Below the pieces are notes generated by a model, which saw only the letters and a list, made by a program, of their open reading frames with translations, made no database searches and was not told the origin of the DNA. Position numbers and translations under genes: made by a program. From contig NZ_CP163435.1 of NCBI RefSeq assembly GCF_041051975.1, forward strand, positions 620,001 through 684,000: a stretch of DNA of 64,000 bases. The letters run 5' to 3'. This DNA comes from Streptomyces sp. R21. Its GTDB lineage: Bacteria > Actinomycetota > Actinomycetes > Streptomycetales > Streptomycetaceae. Positions 1 through 8,793 of this stretch are shown one piece after another; position 1 is the first letter of the stretch, and each line of letters starts with the position of its first letter.

Positions 1-278
1 GAAAGGTCTGGCTTGTCAAGTAATCCGGTCATAAAGCCTGTTCCTTACTCACGCCCAGTTCGACACGAGCCGACCCAGGAGAGTTGTGGCGCTCCAGAGG
101 TCCGTGACACACCGGTGACAGATGTGGCACAACCGGGACGTCGACCGTCGAGGACCGGATGGCCGGACAGCCGGTTGGCCGAGCACGCTGTCACACATCG
201 CCTTCGGGCTACGTCAACGTGGTGGAGCCCGCGACGTGGGCCCGAGTCACCGATATTCCGAGACACGGAGATGACGAC

Positions 279-575
279 ATGACTGTTCTGATGGTGCGCT
301 CCACCGTGAAGCCCGAGTTCAGCGCCGACCTCGAGGCCGCGCTGCAGAAGATGTTCACGGCCATCGAGAAGGCCCAGCCCGCTGGCGTGCGGTATGCGTC
401 CTACCGGCTGCCCGACGGGGTCACGTACGTGGCGCAGCTGGAGCTCGAGGACGGCATCGAGAACCCGCTGCCCGCGATTGCCGAGTTCCGCGAGTTCCAG
501 GCCGGCCTGAAGGACTGGCTGGCCGGACCGCCCGTTGCCGAGCACTTCGAGGTCCGGGGCTCCTACTCGTCCTGA
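279..575 (+). CDS. Small ABM-like (dimeric alpha/beta-barrel) protein
   Basis: A 98-residue soluble protein beginning MTVLMVRSTV. Its length and alternating beta/helix pattern (VLMVRSTVKPEFSADLEAAL, then an E-L-E-D segment and a C-terminal strand) resemble the antibiotic-biosynthesis-monooxygenase/dimeric ferredoxin-like fold, but I see no catalytic signature. The ATG at 279 is preferred over an in-frame start at 159 because a GGAG lies 8 bases upstream and the first 40 residues of the longer frame have no protein character. A strong terminator follows the stop, so it is probably monocistronic. Function is unknown; the fold assignment is inference. Confidence 0.75.
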   Translation: MTVLMVRSTVKPEFSADLEAALQKMFTAIEKAQPAGVRYASYRLPDGVTYVAQLELEDGIENPLPAIAEFREFQAGLKDWLAGPPVAEHFEVRGSYSS

Positions 576-586
576 ACCGGTGGGAA

Positions 587-631
587 CGGTACGGGCCGGA
601 CGCCTCGCGCCGGGGTGTCCGGCCCGTACCG
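587..631 (+). terminator. Intrinsic-type hairpin after the ABM-like gene
   Basis: A perfect 15-bp stem (CGGTACGGGCCGGAC at 587-601 pairs with 617-631) with a 15-base loop begins 12 bases after the stop codon at 575. There is no U-tract, which is usual for Streptomyces terminators. Confidence 0.75.
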
Positions 632-674
632 CGCTGCCAAGTCCCTTGTCAGTGGCGGGGCTTATGGTCCGGAC

Positions 675-1295
675 ATGAACACTCCGGCCGTAGCGGACTC
701 GTGGGCTCGCATCGATGCCTGGCTGGCCCGCCACACCCCCGTCAGCCATGCGCAGCTGCGCCCGCCGGCGTCCGTGAGCGAGATCGAGGCCGCCGAGCGG
801 ACGCTCGGCGTGACCTTCCACGCCGACCTGGTGGCGTCCCTGCGCTGCCACGACGGTGTGGAACTCAAGGACAGAGCGGTCGAGTTGGCGTACTACGGGC
901 CGCCGTCGAGCCTGACGGCGATCATCGAGAGCACACGGTTTCTGCGCGGTGTCGGCGCCGACCTCGATCTGCCCGACGACACCTTTGACGAGCATGACGA
1001 GGCCGATAAGGACGACGAGGGAAACGCGGAGCTTCTCGCGTACTGGCGTCACGAATGGCTGCTGATCACGCTGGGCATCGGCTGGCAGTCCTCCGACGGG
1101 CTGTTCCTCTCCTGCCGGCCCGGCCGCAACTTCGTCCGCGTGGGCCGCTACTTCGATGAGGACTCCCCTTCCTTCACCGAATGGCCGTCACTGCGGCACG
1201 CGTTGGCCGACTTCGCGGAAGCCCTGGAGCGGGGTCGACGGTTCGACAGCCGTATCCCGTCGGCCGTCGACGGCGTCCTGACATGGGGTGACTAG
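675..1295 (+). CDS. SMI1/KNR4 family protein
   Basis: A 206-residue protein with the SMI1/KNR4 (SUKH) pattern: an N-terminal helix with WARIDAWLARH, then P-P-A-S-V-S-E-I-E-A-A-E-R-T-L-G-V around residues 30-50 and a W-L-L-I-T-L-G-I-G-W core. An acidic stretch (DEHDEADKDDEGNAE) lies between. In bacteria this family includes immunity proteins of polymorphic toxins and many stand-alone housekeeping copies; no toxin gene is adjacent, so the stand-alone role is more likely. The ATG at 675 is chosen because the family homology starts there; an in-frame start at 615 would fall inside the upstream terminator. Confidence 0.8.
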   Translation: MNTPAVADSWARIDAWLARHTPVSHAQLRPPASVSEIEAAERTLGVTFHADLVASLRCHDGVELKDRAVELAYYGPPSSLTAIIESTRFLRGVGADLDLPDDTFDEHDEADKDDEGNAELLAYWRHEWLLITLGIGWQSSDGLFLSCRPGRNFVRVGRYFDEDSPSFTEWPSLRHALADFAEALERGRRFDSRIPSAVDGVLTWGD

Positions 1296-1370
1296 ACGGC
1301 GTCACCTGCCTCGATCACCTCTTGCGCTCATTCCGTGACCCAATGTCAGTGGGCTTTGCCATGATGGGCA

Positions 1371-2138
1371 GTGGTGGGGAAGCGCGGGACGGGGGGACGG
1401 CGTGGTGGGGATCGATCAGTGCCGGAGGGCCGGCCGGTGACGCGGCGGAGGTCGCCCGCCAGGCGGCGCGGGCGGCGACCGAGCAGGCGTCAACAGCAGG
1501 CTGAGGCCCGGCTCCTGTTCGGGTTGGCGCTCGCAGCGGTGGCAGTCGGGCTCGTGGTGATGGTGGTCGCATGGCTCGCGGCGCATCGAGGGGTGGCGGT
1601 CGTCACCGTTCTCCTCGCAGGGCTGGCGGGCGCCGTCTGGGTACGGCGGCGACGGGAGCGCGCGCAATGGCGGGAGACGCAGCTGCGCGGGCTGCGCTAT
1701 GCGCTGGCGCAGCTGGACGCGCTGCATCACCAGGAGTTCGAGCAGGCGGTACGGGAGTTGATGCGCCGCGACGGCTGCCCGGACGCGACCCGGGTCGGTG
1801 GCCGGGGTGACCTCGGCGCCGATGTGAAGGCGACGGACCCGCTGGGCCGGCGGTGGGTGATCCAGTGCAAGCACCGCCGCGACGGAGAGCGCGGGTCCGC
1901 GGTCGGCACGCCGGACCTGCAAGTCCTCAACGGCACCGCGCGTCCCGTCCACCAGGCCGACATAGCCGTCCTCGTGACGAACGGCCGTGTCACGGGCCCG
2001 GCAGAGGAATTCGCGCGACAGCAGCGGCTGCATCTGGTCGATCGCCGACTGCTGGCCACGTGGGCGGCCGGATCGCAGCCGCTGTGGGATCTGTTGGGGG
2101 CGCTGCCGCCGCCGCGCAGACCTTCCGCCCTCTCGTGA
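1371..2138 (+). CDS. Membrane-anchored Mrr-type restriction endonuclease-like protein
   Basis: A 255-residue protein with a GTG start. Residues 1-47 are extremely arginine-rich. Two hydrophobic segments follow (about 48-70 and 74-91) and then a cytoplasmic PD-(D/E)xK nuclease domain of the Mrr_cat family. The expected motif is present: Gly-Arg-Gly-Asp-Leu-Gly-Ala-Asp with D151, then W-V-I-Q-C-K with Q165 and K167. The domain continues through T-N-G and the closing helices. Such proteins are common in Streptomyces and are thought to cut modified or foreign DNA, but the substrate is unknown. No methyltransferase is adjacent, consistent with a type IV-like activity. Confidence 0.8.
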   Translation: MVGKRGTGGRRGGDRSVPEGRPVTRRRSPARRRGRRPSRRQQQAEARLLFGLALAAVAVGLVVMVVAWLAAHRGVAVVTVLLAGLAGAVWVRRRRERAQWRETQLRGLRYALAQLDALHHQEFEQAVRELMRRDGCPDATRVGGRGDLGADVKATDPLGRRWVIQCKHRRDGERGSAVGTPDLQVLNGTARPVHQADIAVLVTNGRVTGPAEEFARQQRLHLVDRRLLATWAAGSQPLWDLLGALPPPRRPSALS

Positions 2139-2215
2139 CGGGACGGACGGGCTGAGACCTTCGGGCCGGGTCCTGACGGGACAGACGGAGACCGACCGCC
2201 GGGTCCTGACGGGAC
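2136..2215. repeat. Three spaced copies of TGACGGGAC downstream of the Mrr-like gene
   Basis: TGACGGGAC occurs at 2136-2144 (overlapping the end of the nuclease gene), 2174-2182 and 2207-2215. The last two belong to identical 17-mers (CCGGGTCCTGACGGGAC at 2166-2182 and 2199-2215). They lie in the otherwise featureless 284-base gap before the acyl-CoA ligase; role unknown. Confidence 0.6.
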
Positions 2216-2422
2216 GGCAGGCAGGACCCACGCGGCGCTCGTCGGCCCTGCGCTGGCGGTGCTGCGACGGCGCGGAAGCGTTGGGGCACAGGAGCGGCAT
2301 CAATCGAGACAATCCACTCCGTCATTCCCGGCACGTTCGCTGCCGGTGTCGGCTACATTCGAGAACCCTCGACTCCCGCACCTCTCGTTGAGGGTGTGTC
2401 GAGAAGACCTCCGGAGCGGTGA

Positions 2423-4327
2423 ATGCACCAGTTCGAACACCCCTCGCCGACCGCGGCTTCGATGCACGGGGGACTCGCCGACAGCCTCTTCGACACGGCA
2501 CGCCGCACCCCGCACCTCCCGCAGATCGCACGCCGCCGCGACACCGCCGACGGGACCTGGGCACCGATGACGGCCTCCGAGCTGCGCGACGAAGTGGTCG
2601 ACCTGGCCCGGGGACTTGTCGCCTCCGGCCTGCGCCCGGGCAACCGGGTGGCCATCATGGCGCGCACGCGCTACGAGTGGACGGTACTCAGCTACGCGAT
2701 GTGGGCCGTCGGGGCCGAACTCGTGCCGATCTACCCGACGTCGTCGCACGAGCAGGTCGCATGGATCCTCAAGGACTCCGGCTGCGTCGCCGTGGTCGTC
2801 GAGGACGAGCAGGGCATCATGACGGTCGCCTCGGCGTGTGCCTCGCTTCCCGCGCTGCGCCACGTCTGGCAGTTGGACAACGGCGCGCTGGCGCAGCTCG
2901 TCGAGCGGGGCCGTGCGATACCGCCGATGACCGTCGACTCCCTGCGGCGGATCGTGCTGCCCGACTCGACCGCGGTCATCGCCTACACCTCCGGCACGAC
3001 CGGCCGGCCCCGGGGCTGCGCCCTCACCCACCGCAATCTGGCGAGTACCTGCGACACCCTGCTGGAGGGATGGGCGCACACGGCGGCTCGCCCCGGTGAA
3101 CAGCCCTCCGTTCTCGCCTTCCTCCCGTTCTCGCACGTGTACGGCCTCATGATCCAGGGGCTGTGTCTGCGCGGCGGCCTGTTGATGGGACACCAGGCCG
3201 ACCTGAGCGACGCGTCGCTTTCCGAGGCGATCCGGTCCTTCCGCCCCACCTACGTCTATGCCGTTCCTTCCGTCTTCGAGAAGATCTACAAGAACTTCCT
3301 GCGCGCATCCCAACGGGCGGGCCACGGCCTGCTGTTCGAGCGCGCGGCCCGTACGGCGACGGACTTCGCCGTCGCCGCCGAGCGCCACCGGCTGGGCACC
3401 GGCCCCGCCCCCGGCTTCGATCTGCGCCTGCAGCACGCGCTCTATGAAAAGACGGTCTACAAAAGACTCCGCGCCACGCTGGGCGGCCGCGTGTGCGGGG
3501 CGGTGTCGGGCGGCTCGCCCCTCAACCGAGAACTCGCCCTGTTCTACTCGGGGATAGGGATCTCCGTGCACGACGGGTACGGGCTCACCGAGACCAGCGG
3601 CGGCGTCACGGCGCAGCCGGTGGGGCGCGAGAAGTTCGGCACGGTCGGCCGCGCGCTTCCGGGCACGGACATCCGGGTGGCCGACGACGGAGAGGTTCTG
3701 GTGCGGGGCCCCTCGGTGTTCCAGGGGTACGTCAACGACGCCCCGGCCACCCACGAGGCGCTGCGGGACGGCTGGCTGGGCACCGGGGACCTCGGCCACC
3801 TGGACGCCGAGGGATATCTGACCATCACCGGCCGCAAGAAGGACGTCATCATCACGAGCAGCGGCAAGAGCGTGGCGCCCGCGGCTCTCGAACAGCGGTT
3901 GCGCGTGCACCCGTTGGTCCATCAGGCGGTGGTGGTGGGTGACAACCGGCCGTGTGTGGGCGCCCTGATCACCCTGGATCCGGAATTCCTCGCCCACTGG
4001 CGCGCGGCCTGGTCCAAGGGCGGCGCGGGACCGGCCCGTGACGCACGGGAGGAGAACGAACTGCGCGAAGAGATCCGGCGCGCCGTCGCCGCCGCCAACA
4101 GCACGGTGTCGCGTCCGGAGTCCATCCGGGTCTTCCGCGTCCTGCCGGAGCCCTTCGCTCCCTCCAACGGACTGATGACGCCGTCGATGAAGCTGCGACG
4201 CGATGCGATCGTGCGGCGCTACGCCGCCGAGATCGAGGCGATGTATCAGAGGTCCTCGCGAATTCCGCGGGAGTACTCGCTGGGCGAGCCGTCGATCTGG
4301 GAGGAGTCGGACAACGTCTTCCGGTGA
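2423..4327 (+). CDS. Long-chain fatty acid-CoA ligase (AMP-forming)
   Basis: A 634-residue ANL-superfamily adenylate-forming enzyme that would activate fatty acids to acyl-CoA in the cytoplasm. The phosphate-binding loop YTSGTTGRPRG occurs around residues 190-200, followed by T-H-R-N. The A5 motif is G-Y-G-L-T-E-T-S-G, and the A7/A8 region reads G-W-L-G-T-G-D-L-G and then I-T-G-R-K-K-D with I-I-T-S-S-G-K. Length and the late insert fit the FadD15-like long-chain branch. ATG at 2423 has GGAG about 7 bases upstream. No partner genes are adjacent, so the physiological substrate is not indicated. Confidence 0.9.
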   Translation: MHQFEHPSPTAASMHGGLADSLFDTARRTPHLPQIARRRDTADGTWAPMTASELRDEVVDLARGLVASGLRPGNRVAIMARTRYEWTVLSYAMWAVGAELVPIYPTSSHEQVAWILKDSGCVAVVVEDEQGIMTVASACASLPALRHVWQLDNGALAQLVERGRAIPPMTVDSLRRIVLPDSTAVIAYTSGTTGRPRGCALTHRNLASTCDTLLEGWAHTAARPGEQPSVLAFLPFSHVYGLMIQGLCLRGGLLMGHQADLSDASLSEAIRSFRPTYVYAVPSVFEKIYKNFLRASQRAGHGLLFERAARTATDFAVAAERHRLGTGPAPGFDLRLQHALYEKTVYKRLRATLGGRVCGAVSGGSPLNRELALFYSGIGISVHDGYGLTETSGGVTAQPVGREKFGTVGRALPGTDIRVADDGEVLVRGPSVFQGYVNDAPATHEALRDGWLGTGDLGHLDAEGYLTITGRKKDVIITSSGKSVAPAALEQRLRVHPLVHQAVVVGDNRPCVGALITLDPEFLAHWRAAWSKGGAGPARDAREENELREEIRRAVAAANSTVSRPESIRVFRVLPEPFAPSNGLMTPSMKLRRDAIVRRYAAEIEAMYQRSSRIPREYSLGEPSIWEESDNVFR

Positions 4328-4615
4328 GGCGCGCGGCAACCGGACATACGGCCGGTACGGTCACGCACCGGCCGGGTCGTCGGGGCCTCCTCGCCGCGGG
4401 GAACGTATGTGCCTCCTCGGAGCGACCGCAGCGGCGTCACTCGGCTACGGGCCTCCGGCATCCTGGTGATGTTCATGCACCTACGGTGCGCCGGCGGCCC
4501 GGGAGCAGCCAGATCCCTCCTGAGCGCAGGACCGCGCATCCTGGTACCGGCGCAACCACCGTGCGGGGAGGGATGAACGAGCGTTCCGTGACACGGCGCA
4601 CCGCGCCACCACGAG

Positions 4616-5269
4616 CTACGCCGCCCGTGTGCCTTCTCCCTGCCGCGCGCCCGGCGGAGCCCCCGCGCGGCCCCGCACCCAGCCGTACAGCACCACCGAG
4701 CACACGGCGGCGAACGCGCACCAGGTGGAGACGAACTCCAGCTGCCACAGCACCCAGCAGATCAGCGCACCCCCGGCGACCAGAACACCGAGCAGCACCA
4801 GTCCCCGGTCCCCGGCCAGCAGCAGCGAGCCGACGGTGGCCAGGAGATATCCGGTGACGAGCAGCGCAGCATGGGGCAGACCGATGCCGTAGCCAACGGT
4901 GTGGCCGCGGATCTCGGCGCTCACCGGGCGCGTGGCAACCCCGTAGGCAAGCCCCGCGGCGGTCGCCACACCCACCGCCAGCGGGACCATCAGCCGCCGC
5001 CGCGCAGACGGCGGAGCCGCACAGATCACGCCCGCCGGTACCGACACCGCCAGGAGCGGCAGAGCGATCACGGCCCAGACGACGGTGGCAGGGCCCCTGC
5101 CTCTCTCGGAGTCCCACACCACCGACTCGACGATCTGATGGGCGCCGAGGAGCAGCGGAAGAGCCGCCAACGGCAGATCGCCCCTTCTGCGCACCCGCGC
5201 CACGCAGGCCACACCGACGGCGCCGATACCGGCACCGGCCACAAGATCGGCCGTCGCACTCCAACACAT
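4616..5269 (-). CDS. DUF6629 family integral membrane protein
   Basis: A 217-residue protein beginning MCWSATADLVAGAG, the characteristic start of this actinobacterial membrane family, with about six to seven hydrophobic segments and a short charged C-terminus. The ATG at 5269 is chosen for that motif; a TTG at 5329 with an upstream GGAG would add 20 residues without family similarity. Function is unknown. It is divergent from the MFS gene at 5493. Confidence 0.8.
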   Translation of the reverse strand: MCWSATADLVAGAGIGAVGVACVARVRRRGDLPLAALPLLLGAHQIVESVVWDSERGRGPATVVWAVIALPLLAVSVPAGVICAAPPSARRRLMVPLAVGVATAAGLAYGVATRPVSAEIRGHTVGYGIGLPHAALLVTGYLLATVGSLLLAGDRGLVLLGVLVAGGALICWVLWQLEFVSTWCAFAAVCSVVLYGWVRGRAGAPPGARQGEGTRAA

Positions 5270-5492
5270 CGCGTCACCAGGGGGTCGGCCATCAGGTGGG
5301 ACCGCCTTCGCGGCCCTTTCGATCGACAACGCTACGGCTCCCCCACCACATGCCCCTCGGTGACACGATGTCCCCGGCGCAGACGGCGCTCCTGCGGAAT
5401 CCGGCCCACCGGCCGGGGCGGCAGCGGCGGATCGTCAGGGGGTGACCGGGGATGGGCACGATGGTCGTGGGACGCGGGGGCGCGGAGGCGCC

Positions 5493-6697
5493 GTGGGCGT
5501 GAAGGAGACCGACGAAGGCGCGGCGACGGCACGCATGGGGCCGTGGCGGTTCGTGGTGTGGTTCGGCGCGGTCAGCCTGCTCGCCGACTTCGTGTACGAG
5601 GGGGCCCGCTCGGTCACGGGTCCGCTGCTGGCCTCGCTCGGCGCGTCCGCGCTGGTGGTCGGCCTGGTCACGGGTGCGGGCGAGGCCGCGGCGCTGGGGC
5701 TGCGGCTGGTGTCGGGGCCGCTCGCCGACCGCACCCGGCGCTTCTGGGGTCTGGCGATCTCCGGGTACGCCCTCACGGTGCTCTCCGTGCCGCTGCTGGG
5801 CGTGGTCGGGGTGCTCTGGGCGGCCTGCGCACTGGTGATCGCCGAGCGGGTGGGCAAGGCGGTGCGTTCCCCGGCGAAGGACACGCTGCTCTCGCATGCC
5901 ACCGCCGCGACCGGCCGGGGCGCGGCTTCGCGGTGCATGAGGCGATGGACCAAGTCGGCGCACTGATCGGCCCGTTGGTGGTGGCCGGAGTCCTCGCGCT
6001 GACCGGCGGTGACTACGGCCCGGCCCTGGGCGTGCTCGCCGTGCCCGCCGTCGCCGTGCTGGGGCTTCTGGTGTGGCTGCGGGCGCGGGTGCCCGACCCG
6101 GAGGCGTACGAGCGGGAGCTGACGCCGTCCGCCACCGCGGTGACTGCCGAGGGCCGGTTGCCGGCCGCGTTCTGGACGTACGCGGCGTTCACGGCGGCCA
6201 CCACGGCCGGGTTCGCCACCTTCGGTGTGCTCTCGTACCACCTCGTCGTACGGCATCTGATGGCGACGGCGTGGGTGCCGGTGCTGTACGCCGCCGCCAT
6301 GGTCGTCGACGCGATCGCCGCGCTGGCGACCGGCTGGTTCTACGACCGGGTCGGGGCGCGTGTGCTGGTGGTGCTGCCGCTGCTCGCCGCGGTGGTCCCG
6401 GCGCTGGCGTTCACCGACACGGTGGGGCTCGCGGTGGCGGGGTCGCTGGTGTGGGGTGCGGCCATGGGTGTCCAGGAGTCCACGCTGCGGGCCACGGTCG
6501 CCGATCTGGTGCCGTCGGGGCGGCGGGCGACCGCGTACGGCGTCTTCGCCGGGGTCGTCGGCGCGGCGAGTGTCGTGGGCGGCATGCTGACGGGGGCGCT
6601 GTACGGTTCGTCGATTCCGTTGCTGATCGCGGTCGTTGTCGCGATCCAGGTCACCGCCCTCATCCTGCTGGCCACTCTCCGCAACCGCCTCTCCTGA
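5493..6697 (+). pseudogene. MFS transporter, frameshifted near 5915
   Basis: The N-terminal part (GTG at 5493 with GGAGG 4 bases upstream, to the stop at 5966) encodes transmembrane segments of a major facilitator protein, including V-S-G-P-L-A-D-R and V-G-K-A-V-R-S-P-A-K-D-T. The remainder continues in a second frame to 6697, from G-F-A-V-H-E-A-M-D-Q-V-G-A-L-I-G-P through W-F-Y-D-R-V-G and G-R-R-A-T-A-Y-G-V-F. The switch falls in the GC run CCGGGGCGCGGC near 5915-5930, and one extra G would restore a single ORF of about 400 residues. This is either a one-base deletion that inactivates the gene or a homopolymer error in the assembly. The two halves align without missing transmembrane material. 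Confidence 0.75.
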
Positions 6698-6797
6698 ACT
6701 GAGGCGCAGCACTCCCGTCGCCCCTGTTCGAGCGCATCCATCGATGATTGGGTGGGCCGTGGCCACGCACACCCATCACCAGGAGAGCCACGCAGCC

Positions 6798-7013
6798 ATG
6801 AGCAACCCCTACACGTACGAGTACAAGGTCGTCTCCTTCCGGGAGTCGCTGATCGGCGACGCGCTGGACAGCGACAAGCTGGAGAAGGTCCTCAACAAGC
6901 ATGCCGGGGACGGGTGGGCACTGAAGGCGATCACGTCCGCCGACGTCAAGGGCCGGATAGGTCCCGGCGCGGTCGAGGGGCTGCTCCTCACGTTCGAGCG
7001 TCCGCGCCAGTAG
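6798..7013 (+). CDS. DUF4177 domain protein
   Basis: A 71-residue protein, MSNPYTYEYKVV..., matching the short DUF4177 family (Y-E-Y-K-V-V, then L-N-K-H-A-G-D-G-W-A-L-K-A-I, ending in L-L-L-T-F-E-R). The D-G-W motif is the family hallmark. AGGAG lies 12 bases before the ATG. Function is unknown; a compact hairpin follows. Confidence 0.85.
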   Translation: MSNPYTYEYKVVSFRESLIGDALDSDKLEKVLNKHAGDGWALKAITSADVKGRIGPGAVEGLLLTFERPRQ

Positions 7014-7017
7014 CGAC

Positions 7018-7038
7018 CGCAGGCGGGGGCCGCCTGCG
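7018..7038 (+). terminator. Compact hairpin after the DUF4177 gene
   Basis: A 9-bp stem (CGCAGGCGG at 7018-7026 against 7030-7038) with a GGG loop begins 4 bases after the stop codon at 7013. Confidence 0.6.
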
Positions 7039-7127
7039 ACGGCGGCCTCCACCCGGCCGGTTTCCGCGCGCGAAAACCCCAGACAATTGGGGTACCGCGG
7101 GCTCGTTCCCGGTCGAAGACTGTGGAC

Positions 7128-7607
7128 ATGAACACCACCGACCGCACCCTCACCCGCAACAGCCAGAGCGCCCCGAGCGAGCAGCTCGACCGGAACAAAG
7201 AGACCGTACGAGCGTTCATCGACGCGCTCTTCACCAAAGGCGACCTCGGCGCAGTCGACGAATACCTCGCCGAGGACTTCCTCAATCACGACCCGCCCTT
7301 CGGGGCCTCCGCGGACCGCGAGGGCATGCGCGCCGCGAGCGCCCTGATCCGTACCGCCTTCCCGGACTGGCACAGCGAACCCGACCTCCTGATCGCCGAG
7401 GACGACCTGGTCGTCGAGCACTTCGCCGCCACCGGCACGCAGCGCGGCGAGATCCTCGGCGTACCTGCCCCGGCGGAGGGCCGGAGCGCCACCCTGCGCG
7501 GGATCAACATCTTCCGCATCCGCGACGAGCGGATCGTGGAGCGCTGGGGCCGCCTCGACGAACTGGGCTTCATGCGCCAACTGGGCGGTGCTCCGGCGCA
7601 GGAGTAG
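7128..7607 (+). CDS. SnoaL-like ester cyclase / NTF2-fold protein
   Basis: A 159-residue protein whose core starts with N-K-E-T-V-R-A-F-I-D-A-L and contains D-F-L-N-H-D-P-P-F, F-P-D-W-H-S-E and the V-E-H-F-A-A-T-G-T strand typical of the SnoaL-like polyketide-cyclase family. The closing E-R-I-V-E-R-W-G-R-L-D strand is present. Family members cyclise, hydrate or bind small polyketide-like ligands; the ligand here is unknown. A GTG lies two codons upstream of the ATG used. Only 4 bases separate its stop from the LuxR regulator, whose ribosome binding site lies inside this gene, so the two are probably co-translated. Confidence 0.8.
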   Translation: MNTTDRTLTRNSQSAPSEQLDRNKETVRAFIDALFTKGDLGAVDEYLAEDFLNHDPPFGASADREGMRAASALIRTAFPDWHSEPDLLIAEDDLVVEHFAATGTQRGEILGVPAPAEGRSATLRGINIFRIRDERIVERWGRLDELGFMRQLGGAPAQE

Positions 7608-7611
7608 CGTC

Positions 7612-8718
7612 GTGACCATGGCAGGGGCAACAGCCGCCGCGGCTCGCGTCGAGCGCCAGGTCTCCGGCATCGTCGGCCGGTCCTGGGCCGGGCTGGACGC
7701 CGTCTCCTTCCGCACGGACGTCCTGCGCAGGCTGCGCAGGATCGTGCCGGTGGACGCGGCGTTCTTCGCCACCGTCGATCCCGTGACGCTGCTGTTCACC
7801 TCGGCACTCGCCGAGGACCCGCTGGCCGCTGCGACACCTCTGTTCCTGGACAACGAGTTCGGCTGCCAGGACGTCAACAAGTTCGCCGCGCTGGCCGAGG
7901 CGCTCTCCCCTGTCGCCTCCCTCGACCTGGCCACGGCCGGTGACCGGACGGCGAGTCCCCGCTACCGCGAGGTGATGGCCCCGCTCGGCCTGGGGGACGA
8001 ACTCCGGGCCGCGCTGGTGTGCGGGCACCACTGCTGGGGCGTGCTGTGCCTGCATCGCGAGGAATCCCCGTCCGGCTTCACCGCGCGGGAGCTGGACCTG
8101 GTGCGCCGCCTGGTACCGCATCTTGCCGAGGGGCTGCGCCGGGCCGTGACCGCCGACGCGACCGGGCCCCCGACGCCCACCGGGAGCCAGGCGGCGGGGA
8201 TCCTGGTGCTCGATGCCGACCTCGGACTGGTCTCGATGAGCGCCGAGGCCGAGCAGTGGCTGGCCGACGTACCCGCGCACCATTGGCCCGGCGTCCGCGA
8301 GCTTCCCCTGCCCGTCTATGCGGCCGCCGCCCGGCTCGCTCTCGCCGAACGCGCACGGCCGTCCGACGCGCCCGCCCCCGGCACCGTACGGCTGCGCGGC
8401 CGGTCGGGGCAGTGGCTGTCCCTGCACGCCACCCGCCTCCAGGGTCCGGCGGGACTCCAGATCGGGGTCGTCGTCCAGGCCGCGCAGCCGGCCGAACTCA
8501 GCTCCCTGCTGCTGAGCGCCCACGGCCTCACCGGCGCCCAGGCACGCGTCGCCGCCCTCGTCCTCAAGGGCCGGTCCACCCGCCAGATCGTCGCCGAGCT
8601 CCATGTCTCCGCCAACACCGTCCAGGAGCATCTGACCGCGGTCTTCGACAAGTTCGGCGTGCGCAGCAGGCGTGAACTGGTCGGGGCCGTGCTGTCGGCC
8701 GCCGCAGCACCCCACTGA
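7612..8718 (+). CDS. LuxR family transcriptional regulator with GAF-like sensor domain
   Basis: A 368-residue one-component regulator. Residues about 30-190 form a GAF-like region (P-V-D-A-A-F-F-A-T-V-D-P, then W-G-V-L-C-L-H-R). A PAS-like middle segment follows. The C-terminus is a LuxR helix-turn-helix (L-S-A-H-G-L-T-G-A-Q-A-R-V-A-A-L-V-L-K-G-R-S-T, then S-A-N-T-V-Q-E-H-L-T-A-V-F-D-K-F-G-V-R-S-R-R-E-L). AGGAG at 7600-7604 is 7 bases from the GTG at 7612 and 13 from the ATG at 7618; the GTG is preferred. It probably controls the upstream SnoaL gene and itself. Confidence 0.85.
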   Translation: MTMAGATAAAARVERQVSGIVGRSWAGLDAVSFRTDVLRRLRRIVPVDAAFFATVDPVTLLFTSALAEDPLAAATPLFLDNEFGCQDVNKFAALAEALSPVASLDLATAGDRTASPRYREVMAPLGLGDELRAALVCGHHCWGVLCLHREESPSGFTARELDLVRRLVPHLAEGLRRAVTADATGPPTPTGSQAAGILVLDADLGLVSMSAEAEQWLADVPAHHWPGVRELPLPVYAAAARLALAERARPSDAPAPGTVRLRGRSGQWLSLHATRLQGPAGLQIGVVVQAAQPAELSSLLLSAHGLTGAQARVAALVLKGRSTRQIVAELHVSANTVQEHLTAVFDKFGVRSRRELVGAVLSAAAAPH

Positions 8719-8793
8719 CGATTCCCGCTCCGCGGGCATCGCGGAGGGACCGTGTCTGCGAGCATGAGGCTTTGGACACGGGGGTGACTGGGG

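Noticed and set aside
1..278. Small frames at the very start of the window
   Set aside because: They lack ribosome binding sites and protein-like composition; the stretch is treated as the upstream region of the first gene.
2300..4339. Long minus-strand open frame opposite the acyl-CoA ligase
   Set aside because: It is a GC-frame shadow: rich in Arg/Ala/Pro/Gly, no family similarity, and it covers a clear ANL enzyme on the plus strand.
4871..5900. Plus-strand open frame ahead of the second half of the MFS gene
   Set aside because: The N-terminal part is opposite the DUF6629 gene and in the wrong frame for the MFS start; the true start lies in the frame beginning near 5493.
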